64,000 nucleotides of DNA from Rhizobium sp. Pop5 (GCF_024721175.1 NZ_CP099399.1:1-64000); one strand, 5' to 3'. Shown: positions 1-8,936, counted from the first letter of the stretch. A program made the numbers and translations. The notes: generated by a model from the letters alone, not told the origin.

Positions 1-1449
1 ATGAAGCAAAGCATATTGTTTGAGCGTGTCAGTGCACGCTTGAAGGCTCAAGTCGGTCCAGACGTCTATGCCAGCTGGTTTGCACGGCTGAAGCTCCATT
101 CGGTCTCGAAGAGCGTGGTTCGCCTTTCGGTTCCGACGACTTTCCTGAAGTCGTGGATCAACAATCGTTATCTCGATCTCATTGCCGGCCTCTTCCAGGC
201 CGAAGACCCTGAAATTCTCAAAGTCGAAATCCTGGTGCGCACGGCAACGCGCAGCGGCATGAAGGCGCTCGATGAGGCGGCAACGCCCGAGCCTGCCGCC
301 CCCGCGCAGATGCGTCGCCCTGCAAGCGCTCAGCAGGCGGGCCAGGCTGTCCAGCAGGCAGTTTCCGTCGTCGCTGCGGCAAGGCCCGCAAGCCTTGGCT
401 CGCCGCTCTTCGGTTCGCCGCTCGATTTGCGCTTCACCTTCGACACTTTCGTCGAAGGCAGCTCGAACCGTGTTGCTCTTGCGGCTGCCAAGACGATCGC
501 GGAAGCCGGTTCCGGCGCCGTGCGCTTCAATCCGCTCTTCATCCATTCGACGGTCGGCCTCGGCAAAACCCATCTGTTGCAGGCGATCGCCAATGCCGCA
601 GTGCAGAATCCGCGGGCTCTGCGCGTCGTCTATCTGACGGCCGAATATTTCATGTGGCGCTTCGCCACGGCGATCCGCGACAATGATGCGCTGACGCTGA
701 AGGATTCCCTGCGCAACATCGACCTGCTGATCATCGACGACATGCAGTTCCTCCAGGGCAAGATGATCCAGCATGAGTTCTGCCATCTTCTGAACATGCT
801 GCTCGACAGCGCCAAGCAAGTCGTCGTCGCCGCCGACCGTGCACCCTGGGAGCTGGAGTCGCTCGACCCCCGGGTCCGCTCGCGCCTTCAGGGCGGCGTA
901 GCAATCGAACTCGACGCGCCGGATTACGAGATGCGCCTCGAAATCCTCAAGCGCCGGCTTGCTGCGGCACGGCTCGAAGATCCATCGTTGGAAATTCCCG
1001 CGGAACTGATGCAACACGTCGCCCGCAACGTCACTGCCAGCGGCCGCGAACTCGAGGGCGCCTTCAATCAGCTGATCTTCCGTCGCTCCTTCGAGCCGAA
1101 CCTGTCGATCGAGCGCGTGGACGAACTGCTCGCCCATCTCGTCGGCTCCGGCGAGCCGCGCCGGGTGCGCATCGAGGATATACAGCGCATCGTCGCCAGG
1201 CACTACAATGTCTCGCGTCAGGAACTGGTTTCGAACCGCCGCACCCGTGTCATCGTCAAGCCGCGCCAAATCGCCATGTATCTGTCCAAGACGCTGACGC
1301 CGCGTTCCTTCCCGGAGATCGGCCGCCGTTTCGGCGGGCGCGATCACACGACCGTGCTGCACGCCGTGCGCAAGATCGAGGAACTGATTTCGGGAGACAC
1401 CAAGCTTTCGCACGAAATCGAGCTTCTGAAGCGGCTCATCAACGAATAA
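1..1449 (+). CDS. dnaA: Chromosomal replication initiator protein DnaA
   Basis: DnaA binds DnaA boxes at the origin, opens the duplex and loads the DnaB helicase. The 482-residue protein has an N-terminal domain I (about 1-85), a Pro/Ala/Gln-rich linker (about 95-140), an AAA+ domain with the P-loop STVGLGKT at 183-190 and Walker [10 protein letters not shown], and the C-terminal DNA-binding signature RDHTTVLHA at 447-455. The P-loop has Ser where most DnaA proteins have the first Gly. The start codon is the first base of the window, so no upstream promoter or ribosome binding site can be judged and a start further upstream cannot be excluded. A strong hairpin terminator follows the gene. In rhizobia the origin usually lies away from dnaA, and no DnaA-box cluster was noticed here. 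Confidence 0.97.
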   Translation: MKQSILFERVSARLKAQVGPDVYASWFARLKLHSVSKSVVRLSVPTTFLKSWINNRYLDLIAGLFQAEDPEILKVEILVRTATRSGMKALDEAATPEPAAPAQMRRPASAQQAGQAVQQAVSVVAAARPASLGSPLFGSPLDLRFTFDTFVEGSSNRVALAAAKTIAEAGSGAVRFNPLFIHSTVGLGKTHLLQAIANAAVQNPRALRVVYLTAEYFMWRFATAIRDNDALTLKDSLRNIDLLIIDDMQFLQGKMIQHEFCHLLNMLLDSAKQVVVAADRAPWELESLDPRVRSRLQGGVAIELDAPDYEMRLEILKRRLAAARLEDPSLEIPAELMQHVARNVTASGRELEGAFNQLIFRRSFEPNLSIERVDELLAHLVGSGEPRRVRIEDIQRIVARHYNVSRQELVSNRRTRVIVKPRQIAMYLSKTLTPRSFPEIGRRFGGRDHTTVLHAVRKIEELISGDTKLSHEIELLKRLINE

Positions 1450-1473
1450 GCGGTGGATCTGTCGGGAAATTTG

Positions 1474-1500
1474 ACGGCCGGAAGCGATTCCGGCCGTTTT
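1474..1500 (+). terminator. Rho-independent terminator of dnaA
   Basis: A perfect 9-bp stem (CGGCCGGAA at 1475-1483 with TTCCGGCCG at 1488-1496), extended by an A-T pair, has a GCGA loop and is followed by TTTT. It begins 25 bases after the dnaA stop codon. Confidence 0.8.
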
Positions 1501-1523
1501 CCTTTATAAGCTTTTTATTCTAT

Positions 1524-1568
1524 ACCTCCCGCATCCAAGAATGAGCGCCGAAAGGGCGCAAGGGAGGT
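1524..1568 (+). promoter_or_regulatory. Hairpin sequestering a ribosome binding site
   Basis: ACCTCCC at 1524-1530 is perfectly complementary to the Shine-Dalgarno sequence GGGAGGT at 1562-1568. Between them is a second hairpin, GCGCC (1545-1549) and GGCGC (1555-1559) with a GAAAG loop. The start codon of the saccharopine-dehydrogenase-like gene follows at 1574. The pairing is seen directly; translational control by this fold is inferred. Confidence 0.5.
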
Positions 1569-1573
1569 AATGA

Positions 1574-2656
1574 ATGAGTTTTGAAAAGATCGCCGTTCTC
1601 GGCCTTGGCAAGGTCGGGCGGCTGGCGGCAACGCTTTTGCATGAAGGCGGCTTCGAGGTCATCGGCGTCGATGCGCAACTGCCTCTGGGCGAGCTTCCCT
1701 TCAAGTGCCGTACCGCCGATATATCCGATCCCCAAGTGATCGGCGAACTGCTCTCGAATGTCGAGGCGGTTCTGTCCTGCCTGCCCTATCATCTGAACAT
1801 CGAGTTGGCGCGCGCCGCCCATCTTGCCGGCATTCATTATTTCGATCTGACAGAAGACGTCCCCACCACCAATTTCATCATCGAATTGTCGAAGACGGCC
1901 CGCGGCCTGATGGCGCCGCAATGCGGCCTGGCACCCGGTTTCGTCGGCATCGTCGGGGCGAGCCTCGCCGACGGTTTCGACCGCTGCCGTTCGATCCGCA
2001 TGCGCGTCGGCGCCCTGCCGCAGCATCCCACGGGCCTGCTGGGCTATGCCTTCAACTGGTCGCCGGAAGGCGTCGTCAACGAATACCTGAACGATTGCGA
2101 GGTCATCGAGGGTGGCGTGCGCAAGCTCGTGTCGCCGATGGAATGGCATGAGACGATCTATGTCGGCGGTGTCAAGCTCGAAGCCTTCACGACGTCGGGC
2201 GGTCTCGGCACCATGTGCGACACCATGCTCGGCAAGGTCGACAATCTCGATTACAAGACCATGCGTTACCCCGGCCATATGGAGCTGATGAACTTCTTCT
2301 TCCATGAACTCCTGATGCGTGACAAGCGCAAGCTCGCGGGCGAAATCCTCACCAACGCCAAGCCGCCGGTTGAAGACGATGTCGTCTACGTCCATGTGGC
2401 CGCCGAAGGCACGGAGAACGGCAGCCTGCGCCGCAAGGAGTTCGTGCGCGCCTATTATCCGATCGAGATTGCCGGTGCCCGCCGCACGGCGATTGCCTGG
2501 ACGACGTCGGCCTCCGTCGTCGCCGTCATCGAGATGGTCCGCGACGGCTTGCTGCCTGCGACCGGCTTCCTGCATCAGGAGCACATCCCGCTCGATATGT
2601 TCCTGAAGACGCCGACCGGCAGCCTTTTCAAGGCGGGTGCGACCAGCCACCGCTGA
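1574..2656 (+). CDS. Saccharopine dehydrogenase family oxidoreductase
   Basis: This 360-residue protein starts with a Rossmann dinucleotide-binding fold (VLGLGKVGRLAA near residues 8-19) and has the two-domain layout of saccharopine dehydrogenase and lysine-6-dehydrogenase-like enzymes. The central stretch CGLAPGFVGIVGASLAD is typical of the family. The likely chemistry is NAD(P)-dependent oxidation or reduction at an amino acid side chain or secondary amine. The substrate cannot be told from sequence; lysine, saccharopine or a carboxyspermidine-type compound are possibilities. The start at 1574 sits behind a very strong GGGAGGT ribosome binding site that is itself locked in a hairpin. The gene stands alone between the dnaA terminator and the convergent hemW operon. 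Confidence 0.75.
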   Translation: MSFEKIAVLGLGKVGRLAATLLHEGGFEVIGVDAQLPLGELPFKCRTADISDPQVIGELLSNVEAVLSCLPYHLNIELARAAHLAGIHYFDLTEDVPTTNFIIELSKTARGLMAPQCGLAPGFVGIVGASLADGFDRCRSIRMRVGALPQHPTGLLGYAFNWSPEGVVNEYLNDCEVIEGGVRKLVSPMEWHETIYVGGVKLEAFTTSGGLGTMCDTMLGKVDNLDYKTMRYPGHMELMNFFFHELLMRDKRKLAGEILTNAKPPVEDDVVYVHVAAEGTENGSLRRKEFVRAYYPIEIAGARRTAIAWTTSASVVAVIEMVRDGLLPATGFLHQEHIPLDMFLKTPTGSLFKAGATSHR

Positions 2657-2721
2657 TATCAGATTCCGGCGCGGCGGCGATATCGATCACGCCGCGCTGG
2701 AAGCAATCCGCCATATGGGCA

Positions 2722-3924
2722 TCAGCAGGCGAGATCGGCGACGACGGAATCGAGGATCAGCATGCCTGACGGTGTGCAGCGCAGGCGTGAATTGCCGATC
2801 CGCTCGATGAATTTGTGTTCGAGCAGGAATTCCTCGCGTTTCGGGTCGAGTTCGCGGCCCGAAAGCTGCTGCCAGCGGGCGAGATCGACACCCTCCCGGA
2901 GCCGCAGTCCCATCAGCAGCAACTCGTCGGCCTGTTCCTCGAAGCCCAGCCGTTCCTCGTCGAGAATGCCTTGACCATCGCGCTCGACCATCTCGAGCCA
3001 GGCTTCCGGCTTGCGTTCGGTGGCGGTCGCGATCTTCTCAGGCCCGCGCGTCAGCCGGCCGTGCGCGCCCGGGCCGATGCCGGCATAATCGCCGTAACGC
3101 CAATAGGTCAGGTTATGCCGGCTTTCGGCACCCGGCCGTGCATGGTTGGAGACCTCGTAGGCGGGCATGCCTTCCCGCGCCGTGATCTCCTGTGTCGCCT
3201 CGTAGAGCAGCGCCGATTGATCGCCATCTGGCACAATCAGCTTGCCCGCCTTGTGCAGGCCGTAGAAGGGCGTGCCTTCCTCGATGGTCAGCTGGTAGAG
3301 CGAAAGATGATCGACCGCATAGGAGATCGCTTCCTTCAGCTCCCTTTCCCATTGCTCGACCGTCTGGTCCGGCCGGGCGTAGATCAGGTCGAAGGACATG
3401 CGCGGGAAGATCTCGCGCGCCAGCCGGATCGCCTTCAGCGCATCTGCGACGTCATGCAGCCGGCCGAGGAATTTCAGGTCCCGGTCGTTCAACGCCTGCA
3501 CCCCGAGCGACACGCGGTTGACGCCGGCCGCACGGTAGCCGCGGAACCGTTCGGCCTCGACGCTCGACGGATTGGCCTCCATGGTGATCTCGATGCCGGC
3601 AGGCACATGCCAGTGCCGCGCAATGGCGTCGAGAATGGCGTCGACCGTTTCCGGCTTCATCAGCGAGGGCGTACCGCCGCCGAGGAAGATGCTCGTCACC
3701 GTCTTCGGCCCGCTCATCGCCCGGATTGCCGCCATCTCCTTCAGGAAGGCTGATGTGAAGCGCTCCTGATCCACCGGCTGGTGGCGCACATGGCTGTTGA
3801 AATCGCAGTAGGGACACTTCGCTGCGCAGAAGGGCCAGTGCACATAGACGCCGAAGCCGGGCTCGCCGGTATCGGGCAAAAGCGCAGCATCGCGCGCGAG
3901 GCTTGGCGTACCGAGATTGCCCAC
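2722..3924 (-). CDS. hemW: Radical SAM heme chaperone HemW
   Basis: This 400-residue radical SAM protein belongs to the HemW (formerly HemN-like) family of heme-binding chaperones that deliver heme to respiratory enzymes. The iron-sulfur motif CAAKCPYCDFN, a CX3CX2C arrangement near residues 33-43, is present, as is the SAM-binding stretch FLGGGTPS. The family was long annotated as oxygen-independent coproporphyrinogen oxidase; the CPYCDFNSH form of the cluster motif is the HemW type. The start codon is GTG, 9 bases after the rdgB stop. It is the last gene of the leftward operon rph-VOC-rdgB-hemW, an order common in alphaproteobacteria. Confidence 0.92.
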   Translation of the reverse strand: MGNLGTPSLARDAALLPDTGEPGFGVYVHWPFCAAKCPYCDFNSHVRHQPVDQERFTSAFLKEMAAIRAMSGPKTVTSIFLGGGTPSLMKPETVDAILDAIARHWHVPAGIEITMEANPSSVEAERFRGYRAAGVNRVSLGVQALNDRDLKFLGRLHDVADALKAIRLAREIFPRMSFDLIYARPDQTVEQWERELKEAISYAVDHLSLYQLTIEEGTPFYGLHKAGKLIVPDGDQSALLYEATQEITAREGMPAYEVSNHARPGAESRHNLTYWRYGDYAGIGPGAHGRLTRGPEKIATATERKPEAWLEMVERDGQGILDEERLGFEEQADELLLMGLRLREGVDLARWQQLSGRELDPKREEFLLEHKFIERIGNSRLRCTPSGMLILDSVVADLAC

Positions 3925-3933
3925 GAACAGACC

Positions 3934-4578
3934 TTATGCCTCCAGGCAGGTTTCGACGAAGAGCTTGAAGGCGCGCGCCCGGTGCGACAGCGCCTGCGGC
4001 TTGCCGACGTTCCAGCCGTGTTTCTCCTCGCCGCTCATCTCGCCAAAGGTAGTGCCGTAACCCTCGGGCTGGAAGACCGGATCGTAACCGAAGCCCTGCG
4101 TGCCGCGCGGCGGCCAGACGACGGTGCCTTCAACCTCGCCGCGGAAGAGCTCCGTATGGCCGTCCGGCCAGGCAAGGCAGAGCACGCTGACGAAACGCGC
4201 GCCGCGCTGTTCCGGGGCCGTCGCGCCGGCACCCTGCAGCGCCTTTTCCACCTTGGCCATCGCCATGTCGAAATCGCGCGTGCCGTCGGCCTTCTCCGCC
4301 CAGTTGGCGGTATAAACGCCGGGATCACCGCCAAGCGCGTCGACCACCAGCCCGGAATCGTCAGACAACGCCGGCAGGCCGGCGGCATTGGCGGAGGCGA
4401 CAGCCTTGATCGTCGCATTCTCCTCGAAGCTCGTGCCGGTCTCATCGGGCTCGACGAAATTCAGTTCCGCCGCCGATTTGGCGGTGAAGCCGAGCGGCCC
4501 GATCAATTCCTGGATTTCGCGGATCTTGCCGGCATTGTGGCTGGCGACGACGATGGTCTTCGTTTCAAGCTTGCGCAT
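3934..4578 (-). CDS. rdgB: Non-canonical purine NTP pyrophosphatase (RdgB/HAM1)
   Basis: RdgB hydrolyses dITP, dXTP and ITP to monophosphates and so keeps deaminated purines out of DNA and RNA. The 214-residue protein shows the family N-terminus [14 protein letters not shown] (substrate-binding S/T-x-N-x-x-K), the central [19 protein letters not shown] with its catalytic acidic residues, and the C-terminal SHRARAF signature. The start codon directly follows the stop codon of the VOC gene, so the two are probably translationally coupled. It sits between the VOC gene and hemW in the rph operon; rph-rdgB-hemW is a widespread order. Confidence 0.95.
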   Translation of the reverse strand: MRKLETKTIVVASHNAGKIREIQELIGPLGFTAKSAAELNFVEPDETGTSFEENATIKAVASANAAGLPALSDDSGLVVDALGGDPGVYTANWAEKADGTRDFDMAMAKVEKALQGAGATAPEQRGARFVSVLCLAWPDGHTELFRGEVEGTVVWPPRGTQGFGYDPVFQPEGYGTTFGEMSGEEKHGWNVGKPQALSHRARAFKLFVETCLEA

Positions 4579-5004
4579 TCAGATGTCCTGTTCGATGCCC
4601 CAGATTTCAGCTTCCGCGCACTCCAGGCTGTTGCCGGCGGGATCGCGGAAATAGATCGAGCGACCGCCATTTGGCCAGTGCACTTCGGATTCGATCGCCA
4701 CGCCCGCCGACCTCAGCCGTTCGGCCATGGCATCGATGTTGCGGCCGGATACCCTGAAACAGGCATGGCCCTCTCCGGTCGCGCCGTGCGGCGGCACCTG
4801 CAGCGCGTGGGGCGCCGGCGGCTTCACCGTTTCCTCGGGGTTGAAGATCAAGAGAACGCCTGGTCCGCAGCGGAAGAAGACATGCCGGTTGCCGGCGCGG
4901 CTGATCTTTGCAAGCCCGAGAATGTTCTCGTAGAACGCCTCGGCCTGGTCGAGATCCCGCGCATAGAGCGCCGTTTCCAACATGCCTTCCAGCATGGCGT
5001 TCAT
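4579..5004 (-). CDS. VOC (glyoxalase/bleomycin resistance) family protein
   Basis: This 141-residue single-domain protein of the vicinal oxygen chelate fold contains [15 protein letters not shown] near the start and [15 protein letters not shown] near the end. The terminal Glu and preceding His are in the positions used for metal binding in the fold. The function is not known; relatives include glyoxalases, dioxygenases and antibiotic-binding proteins. The start overlaps the rph stop as ATGA, and its own stop directly abuts the rdgB start, so it is a full member of the rph-rdgB-hemW operon in rhizobia. Confidence 0.85.
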   Translation of the reverse strand: MNAMLEGMLETALYARDLDQAEAFYENILGLAKISRAGNRHVFFRCGPGVLLIFNPEETVKPPAPHALQVPPHGATGEGHACFRVSGRNIDAMAERLRSAGVAIESEVHWPNGGRSIYFRDPAGNSLECAEAEIWGIEQDI

Positions 5005-5720
5005 CCCGCGATGGCCTGTTTCTGCAGGGCGACGAGTTCGCCGATGCCGTTCTTGGCAAGATGCATCAACGAGGTGAACTCCTCTTCGCTGAAGGGCGTA
5101 CCTTCGGCCGTGCCCTGGATCTCGACGATCCCGCCGGCGCCGGTCATGACGAAGTTCGCATCGGTCTCGGCTGAGGAATCCTCAAGGTAATCGAGATCGA
5201 CCACCGGCTGGTTGGCGAAGATGCCGCAGGAGATGGCGGCGACATGATCCTTCAGGACCCGGTCGACCTTGATCATGTTGCGGCTTTCCATCCATTTCAG
5301 GCAGTCGTAAAGCGCGATCCACCCGCCGGTGATCGAGGCCGTCCGCGTGCCCCCATCGGCTTGGATGACGTCGCAGTCGAGCGTGATCTGCTTTTCGCCG
5401 AGCGCTTGTAGGTCGACGACGGCGCGCAGCGAGCGGCCGATCAGACGCTGGATCTCCTGCGTGCGGCCGCCCTGCTTGCCGGCCGCGGCCTCGCGCTTCA
5501 TGCGCTCGCCGGTCGCTCTCGGCAGCATGCCGTATTCGGCGGTGACCCAGCCCTTGCCGGTGTTGCGCAGCCATGGCGGCGTCTTGTCTTCGAGGCTTGC
5601 CGTGCAGAGCACATGCGTGTCGCCGAATTTCACCAGGCAGGAGCCTTCCGCATGCTTGGAAAAATTGCGCTCGAACGAGACCTTGCGCATCTGGTCGGTT
5701 TTTCTGCCTGAAGGCCGCAT
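5001..5720 (-). CDS. rph: Ribonuclease PH
   Basis: RNase PH is a phosphate-dependent 3'-5' exoribonuclease that trims tRNA 3' ends. The protein from the chosen start is 239 residues, matching the usual 238 or so. Family features include [12 protein letters not shown], the phosphate-binding stretch [32 protein letters not shown] (given here by position, residues about 66-97) and [17 protein letters not shown] chose the ATG at 5720 because it has AGGAGA about 9 bases upstream and because residues before it do not match the family. It is the first gene of the leftward rph-VOC-rdgB-hemW operon and is divergent from hrcA. Confidence 0.95.
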   Translation of the reverse strand: MRPSGRKTDQMRKVSFERNFSKHAEGSCLVKFGDTHVLCTASLEDKTPPWLRNTGKGWVTAEYGMLPRATGERMKREAAAGKQGGRTQEIQRLIGRSLRAVVDLQALGEKQITLDCDVIQADGGTRTASITGGWIALYDCLKWMESRNMIKVDRVLKDHVAAISCGIFANQPVVDLDYLEDSSAETDANFVMTGAGGIVEIQGTAEGTPFSEEEFTSLMHLAKNGIGELVALQKQAIAG

Positions 5721-5782
5721 TCTTATCTCCTGGAGTTGCTGACCGCTTCTACGATTGGCCGCGCCCATTTGCAAATTCCCTT

Positions 5783-5811
5783 TTGCCACGGGTGCGAGTT
5801 TGACTATATTT
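5783..5811 (+). promoter_or_regulatory. Candidate hrcA promoter
   Basis: TTGCCA at 5783-5788 and ATATTT at 5806-5811 are separated by 17 bases in the 125-base divergent gap between rph and hrcA. No CIRCE inverted repeat is present here, so autoregulation by HrcA is not supported. Pattern match only. Confidence 0.3.
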
Positions 5812-5845
5812 TGGGAAGCATCATCAGCGTGGGTTCGAGAGGTTC

Positions 5846-6934
5846 ATGGGCATCAGGTCGACGTCGGTTTCGGATGCCGTTGCTGCGCTGGACGAACGTT
5901 CCAGGGAAATTTTCCGCCGCATCGTGGAAGGTTATCTGGAGAGCGGCGAGCCGCTCGGCTCGCGCAATCTGTCGCGCCTCCTGCCGATGTCGCTCTCGCC
6001 GGCCTCGGTGCGCAACGTCATGAGCGACCTCGAAGAGCTCGGCCTGATCTATTCCCCGCATGTCAGCGCCGGCCGGCTGCCGACCCAGATCGGCCTGCGC
6101 TTCTTCGTCGATGCCTTCATGCAGATTGGCGATCTCTCGGCCGAGGACCGCGCCAATATCGATCGCCAGGTGCGGGCTGAAAGCGGCGGCAATCCACTCG
6201 AATCGATGATGAACGAGGCAAGCCGCATGCTGTCGGGCATCTCGCGCGGTGCGGGCCTCGTCATTACCTCGAAAAGCGATCCTGTCCTGAAACATGTCGA
6301 GTTCATCCGCCTCGAGCCGACGAAGGCGCTCGCCGTGCTCGTCGGCGATCATGACCAGGTGGAAAACCGCATCATCGAGCTGCCGGCGGGCGTTACCTCC
6401 TCGCAATTGACGGAGGCGGCGAATTTCCTCAATGCCCATATGTCCGGCCAGACGCTGCCGGAGCTGCGCAAGCAGTTGAGTCGGCTGAAGGATGATGTCC
6501 GCCACGAGCTCGATGCGCTGTCGCGTGATCTCGTCGAACGCGGCATCGCCGTCTGGGCCGGCAGTCCGGACGAGGGAAAGCCCGCCCAGCTCATCCTCCG
6601 TGGCCGCGCCAATCTGCTCGAAGGCCTCGCCGGCGCCGAGGACCTCGATCGGTTGCGCCTGTTGTTCGACGATCTCGAGAAAAAGGACAGTTTGATCGAG
6701 ATCTTGAACCTGGCTGAGAGCGGTTCGGGGGTGCGCATCTTCATCGGCTCGGAAAACAAGCTCTTCTCGCTTTCCGGCTCGTCGCTTATCGTCGCGCCCT
6801 ATCGTGACGAGGACGATCGGATCGTCGGTGCTGTCGGGGTCATCGGCCCGACCCGGCTCAATTATTCCCGCATCGTGCCCATGGTGGATTATACCGCTCA
6901 GCTCGTCTCCCGCCTTTCGCGCAATCCTCTTTAG
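5846..6934 (+). CDS. hrcA: Heat-inducible transcription repressor HrcA
   Basis: HrcA represses chaperonin genes by binding CIRCE elements and needs GroEL to stay folded. The 362-residue protein has the N-terminal winged helix (LDERSREIFRRIVEGYLESGEPLGSR within residues 13-40), the conserved SPASVRNVMSDLEELGLIYSPHVSAGR region by position 50-75, and the C-terminal HrcA domain ending in VGVIGPTRLNYSRIVPMVDY by position about 331-350. GAGAGG lies just upstream of the ATG. The next gene, grpE, is in the same direction, an arrangement shared by many rhizobia. No CIRCE site is visible in the window, so its targets lie elsewhere. Confidence 0.96.
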   Translation: MGIRSTSVSDAVAALDERSREIFRRIVEGYLESGEPLGSRNLSRLLPMSLSPASVRNVMSDLEELGLIYSPHVSAGRLPTQIGLRFFVDAFMQIGDLSAEDRANIDRQVRAESGGNPLESMMNEASRMLSGISRGAGLVITSKSDPVLKHVEFIRLEPTKALAVLVGDHDQVENRIIELPAGVTSSQLTEAANFLNAHMSGQTLPELRKQLSRLKDDVRHELDALSRDLVERGIAVWAGSPDEGKPAQLILRGRANLLEGLAGAEDLDRLRLLFDDLEKKDSLIEILNLAESGSGVRIFIGSENKLFSLSGSSLIVAPYRDEDDRIVGAVGVIGPTRLNYSRIVPMVDYTAQLVSRLSRNPL

Positions 6935-6982
6935 GAGCTTCGCCGAAGAAGAGGCGGAATTTTCGCTTCTTTGTCACGCAGA

Positions 6983-7011
6983 CTTGATTTTTTTCGGTCA
7001 AACCTCGATAT
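6983..7011 (+). promoter_or_regulatory. Candidate sigma-32 (RpoH) promoter of grpE
   Basis: CTTGATT at 6983-6989 and CCTCGATAT at 7003-7011, 13 bases apart, resemble the RpoH pattern CTTGAA-N(13-14)-CCNNAT. It lies about 35 bases upstream of the grpE start, between hrcA and grpE, so grpE may be heat induced separately from hrcA. Confidence 0.45.
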
Positions 7012-7045
7012 CGGGCGCATCTGAAGACACCAACCGGAGACCGTC

Positions 7046-7681
7046 ATGACCGATGAAACGACGAAAAACGGACCTGACGCAACTGCGGCCGATGCCGCAG
7101 CCGACGCCGCCGCCAACGTCGAGACTGATACTGCCGAGCGTGCGGAGGCGAGCCAGCCGGATCCGCTCGAGCTTCTGAAGGCCGAGAACTCCGAACTGCG
7201 CGACCGCTATCTGCGCCTTGCTGCGGAGATGGACAATCTGCGCCGCCGGACCGAGCGCGAGGTGAAGGATGCCAAATCCTATTCCGTCGCCGGCTTCGCG
7301 CGTGACATGCTCGCCGTTTCCGACAATCTGCGCCGGGCGCTGGATGCCATCCCCCCGGAGGCCAAGGCTGCAGCCGACGCGGGCCTCACCACGCTGATCG
7401 AGGGTGTGGAGATGACCGAGCGCGCCATGCTCTCGGCCCTTGAACGCCATGGCGTCCGCAAGCTGGAGCCGGTCGGCCAGAAGTTCGATCCCAATTTCCA
7501 CCAGGCGATGTTCGAAGTGCCGAACCCTGAGGTGCCGAACAATACGGTCGTCCAGGTGGTGCAGGCAGGCTTCACCATCGGCGAGCGTGTGCTGCGTCCT
7601 GCTATGGTCGGTGTCGCCAAGGGTGGCCCTAAGCCGGTCGAAGCCGAAGCCAATTCCGTCTTCGACGAAAAAGACGCCTGA
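7046..7681 (+). CDS. grpE: Nucleotide exchange factor GrpE
   Basis: GrpE releases ADP from DnaK in the Hsp70 chaperone cycle. The 211-residue protein has an acidic, Ala-rich N-terminal arm (1-45), a long coiled coil containing [18 protein letters not shown], and the C-terminal beta domain with the GrpE signature ([20 protein letters not shown] by position about 150-170, and [20 protein letters not shown] nearby). A GGAGA ribosome binding site lies upstream of the ATG. It follows hrcA by 111 bases, and this gap carries a candidate RpoH promoter. dnaK and dnaJ are not in the window. Confidence 0.97.
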   Translation: MTDETTKNGPDATAADAAADAAANVETDTAERAEASQPDPLELLKAENSELRDRYLRLAAEMDNLRRRTEREVKDAKSYSVAGFARDMLAVSDNLRRALDAIPPEAKAAADAGLTTLIEGVEMTERAMLSALERHGVRKLEPVGQKFDPNFHQAMFEVPNPEVPNNTVVQVVQAGFTIGERVLRPAMVGVAKGGPKPVEAEANSVFDEKDA

Positions 7682-7685
7682 GGCC

Positions 7686-7710
7686 GCTTCCTCCCTAAAA
7701 AGGAGGAAGC
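7686..7710. terminator. Hairpin between convergent grpE and nucleoside hydrolase genes
   Basis: A 9-bp perfect stem (GCTTCCTCC at 7686-7694, GGAGGAAGC at 7702-7710) has a 7-base A-rich loop. It starts 5 bases after the grpE stop. No T-run follows on either strand, so it is a weak terminator or an RNA-stabilising hairpin. Confidence 0.45.
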
Positions 7711-7717
7711 CGAAAGA

Positions 7718-8662
7718 TCAGATGCGGGCGAAGCGCTCGATCAGCAGATCGAAGAAGCCGTCCGCATCGACAAAGCGCATGACTTTCGCATTGCGCTTGC
7801 GGTCGGTCACATGCCACCAGTCGACGACGGTCATGCCGACCGTGAGTTCGGATTGGACTTCGATCTCGACATTGCAGTCCCGGCCCTCGAAAAGCTCGGG
7901 CCTCAGCAGATAGGCGACGACTGTGGGGTCATGCAGCGGTCCGCCATCGGAGCCGTATTTCTCGATGTCGAACCGCTCGAAGAATTCCAGCATTTCGACC
8001 ATCGCCCTTGCCGGCGCGGTGCCGATCTCGGCCATGCGTTTCACCCGGTCCTTGCGGGTCAGCAGCTGATGCGTCACGTCAAGCGGCATCATCACGATCG
8101 GAACGCCCGAACGGAAAACGATGTCGGCGGCTTCCGGATCGACGTAGATGTTGAATTCGGCTGCTGGCGTGATGTTGCCGCCCTCGAAGAACCCGCCGCC
8201 CATCATCACTAGTTCGCGGATGCGAGGGATAATGTCGGGCGCCTTCTGGAAGGCCATGCCGACATTGGTGAGCGGCCCAAGCGTGCAGAGCGTCACCGTG
8301 CCTTCCGGCTCGCGGCGCAGCGTCTCGATGATGAAATCGACGGAATGGCCGGGCTGCAGCGCCATCGTTGGTTCGTCAAGTTCCGGGCCGTCGAGGCCGG
8401 TCTTGCCGTGCACATGTTCGGCCGTCACCAGCTTGCGGGCGATCGGCCTGTCGGCGCCGGCGAAAACTTTCGTCTCCGTCCGTCCGCAGAGCTCGCAGAC
8501 GATGCGTGCATTGCGGCTGGTGAGCGCCAGCGGCACGTTTCCGGCGACCGTCGTGATCCCCAGCACTTCAAGCTCGTCCGGGCTGCCGAAGGCAAGCATG
8601 ATGGCGGCCGCGTCGTCCTGACCGGGATCCGTGTCGATGATGATCTTTCTTGCGCTCGTCAT
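7718..8662 (-). CDS. Inosine-uridine preferring nucleoside hydrolase family protein
   Basis: This enzyme cleaves the N-glycosidic bond of ribonucleosides for salvage or catabolism. The 314-residue protein opens with KIIIDTDPGQDDAAAIM, the calcium-binding aspartate cluster of the family, and carries LGPLTNVGMAF, VMMGGGFFEGGNITPAAEFN (by position about 165-185) and HDPTVVAYLL with the catalytic-site His/Asp. The ATG at 8662 was chosen because the family N-terminus begins there; the extension to 8725 has no family similarity. It is monocistronic, facing grpE. The exact nucleoside cannot be told from sequence. Confidence 0.9.
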   Translation of the reverse strand: MTSARKIIIDTDPGQDDAAAIMLAFGSPDELEVLGITTVAGNVPLALTSRNARIVCELCGRTETKVFAGADRPIARKLVTAEHVHGKTGLDGPELDEPTMALQPGHSVDFIIETLRREPEGTVTLCTLGPLTNVGMAFQKAPDIIPRIRELVMMGGGFFEGGNITPAAEFNIYVDPEAADIVFRSGVPIVMMPLDVTHQLLTRKDRVKRMAEIGTAPARAMVEMLEFFERFDIEKYGSDGGPLHDPTVVAYLLRPELFEGRDCNVEIEVQSELTVGMTVVDWWHVTDRKRNAKVMRFVDADGFFDLLIERFARI

Positions 8663-8842
8663 TCCGATCGTCCCGTGCTCACGGTGGGCATCTCTGCATA
8701 CACCAATTTCTTCATCTCCCGTCACAAATCAGCACATCCCGACGGGCACGTTTTGATGCGAGGCGGGAGGCGCTTTGTCAAGCAAGGAGGAACCTCCCGG
8801 ATCACCTTAAAATCAAAGGCCACGCCGAGAGGCCGGCTGCGC

Positions 8843-8873
8843 CTTGCAGCGCCGGCGTCCTGTCCCCATATTA
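8843..8873 (+). promoter_or_regulatory. Sigma-32-like heat-shock promoter of the small heat-shock gene
   Basis: CTTGCAG starting at 8843 and CCCCATATTA at 8864-8873 are 14 bases apart, a close match to the RpoH consensus (CTTGAAA, N13-14, CCCCATTTA). The predicted transcript start is near 8880, giving a leader of about 57 bases. Confidence 0.65.
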
Positions 8874-8879
8874 GCGCTA

Positions 8880-8936
8880 TCCGGATGCTGCATCTGAGGT
8901 CCGGGATGGTCGCTTGCATCAAGGACTTGAAAAAAG
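8880..8936 (+). promoter_or_regulatory. ROSE-type RNA thermometer in the hsp20 leader
   Basis: The Shine-Dalgarno AAGGA at 8921-8925 is paired inside a short hairpin at 8909-8926: GUCGCUUG, loop CAU, CAAGGAC. The anti-SD strand contains UCGCU, matching the UYGCU signature of ROSE elements, with an extra G (8912) opposite the SD as in known ROSE thermometers. A preceding hairpin pairs CCGGA (8881-8885) with TCCGG (8900-8904). ROSE elements are known in rhizobial small heat-shock genes; assignment here is by reading, not by a covariance search. Confidence 0.6.

Noticed and set aside
1..1573. Replication origin beside dnaA
   Set aside because: No cluster of DnaA boxes or AT-rich unwinding region was noticed after dnaA, the upstream side is outside the window, and rhizobial origins are usually elsewhere.
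1520..2650. A 376-residue minus-strand frame over the saccharopine-dehydrogenase-like gene
   Set aside because: Antisense shadow; the plus strand gene has a Rossmann motif and a strong ribosome binding site.
5721..5845. CIRCE element before hrcA
   Set aside because: No TTAGCACTC-N9-GAGTGCTAA or close variant is present in this gap or before grpE.
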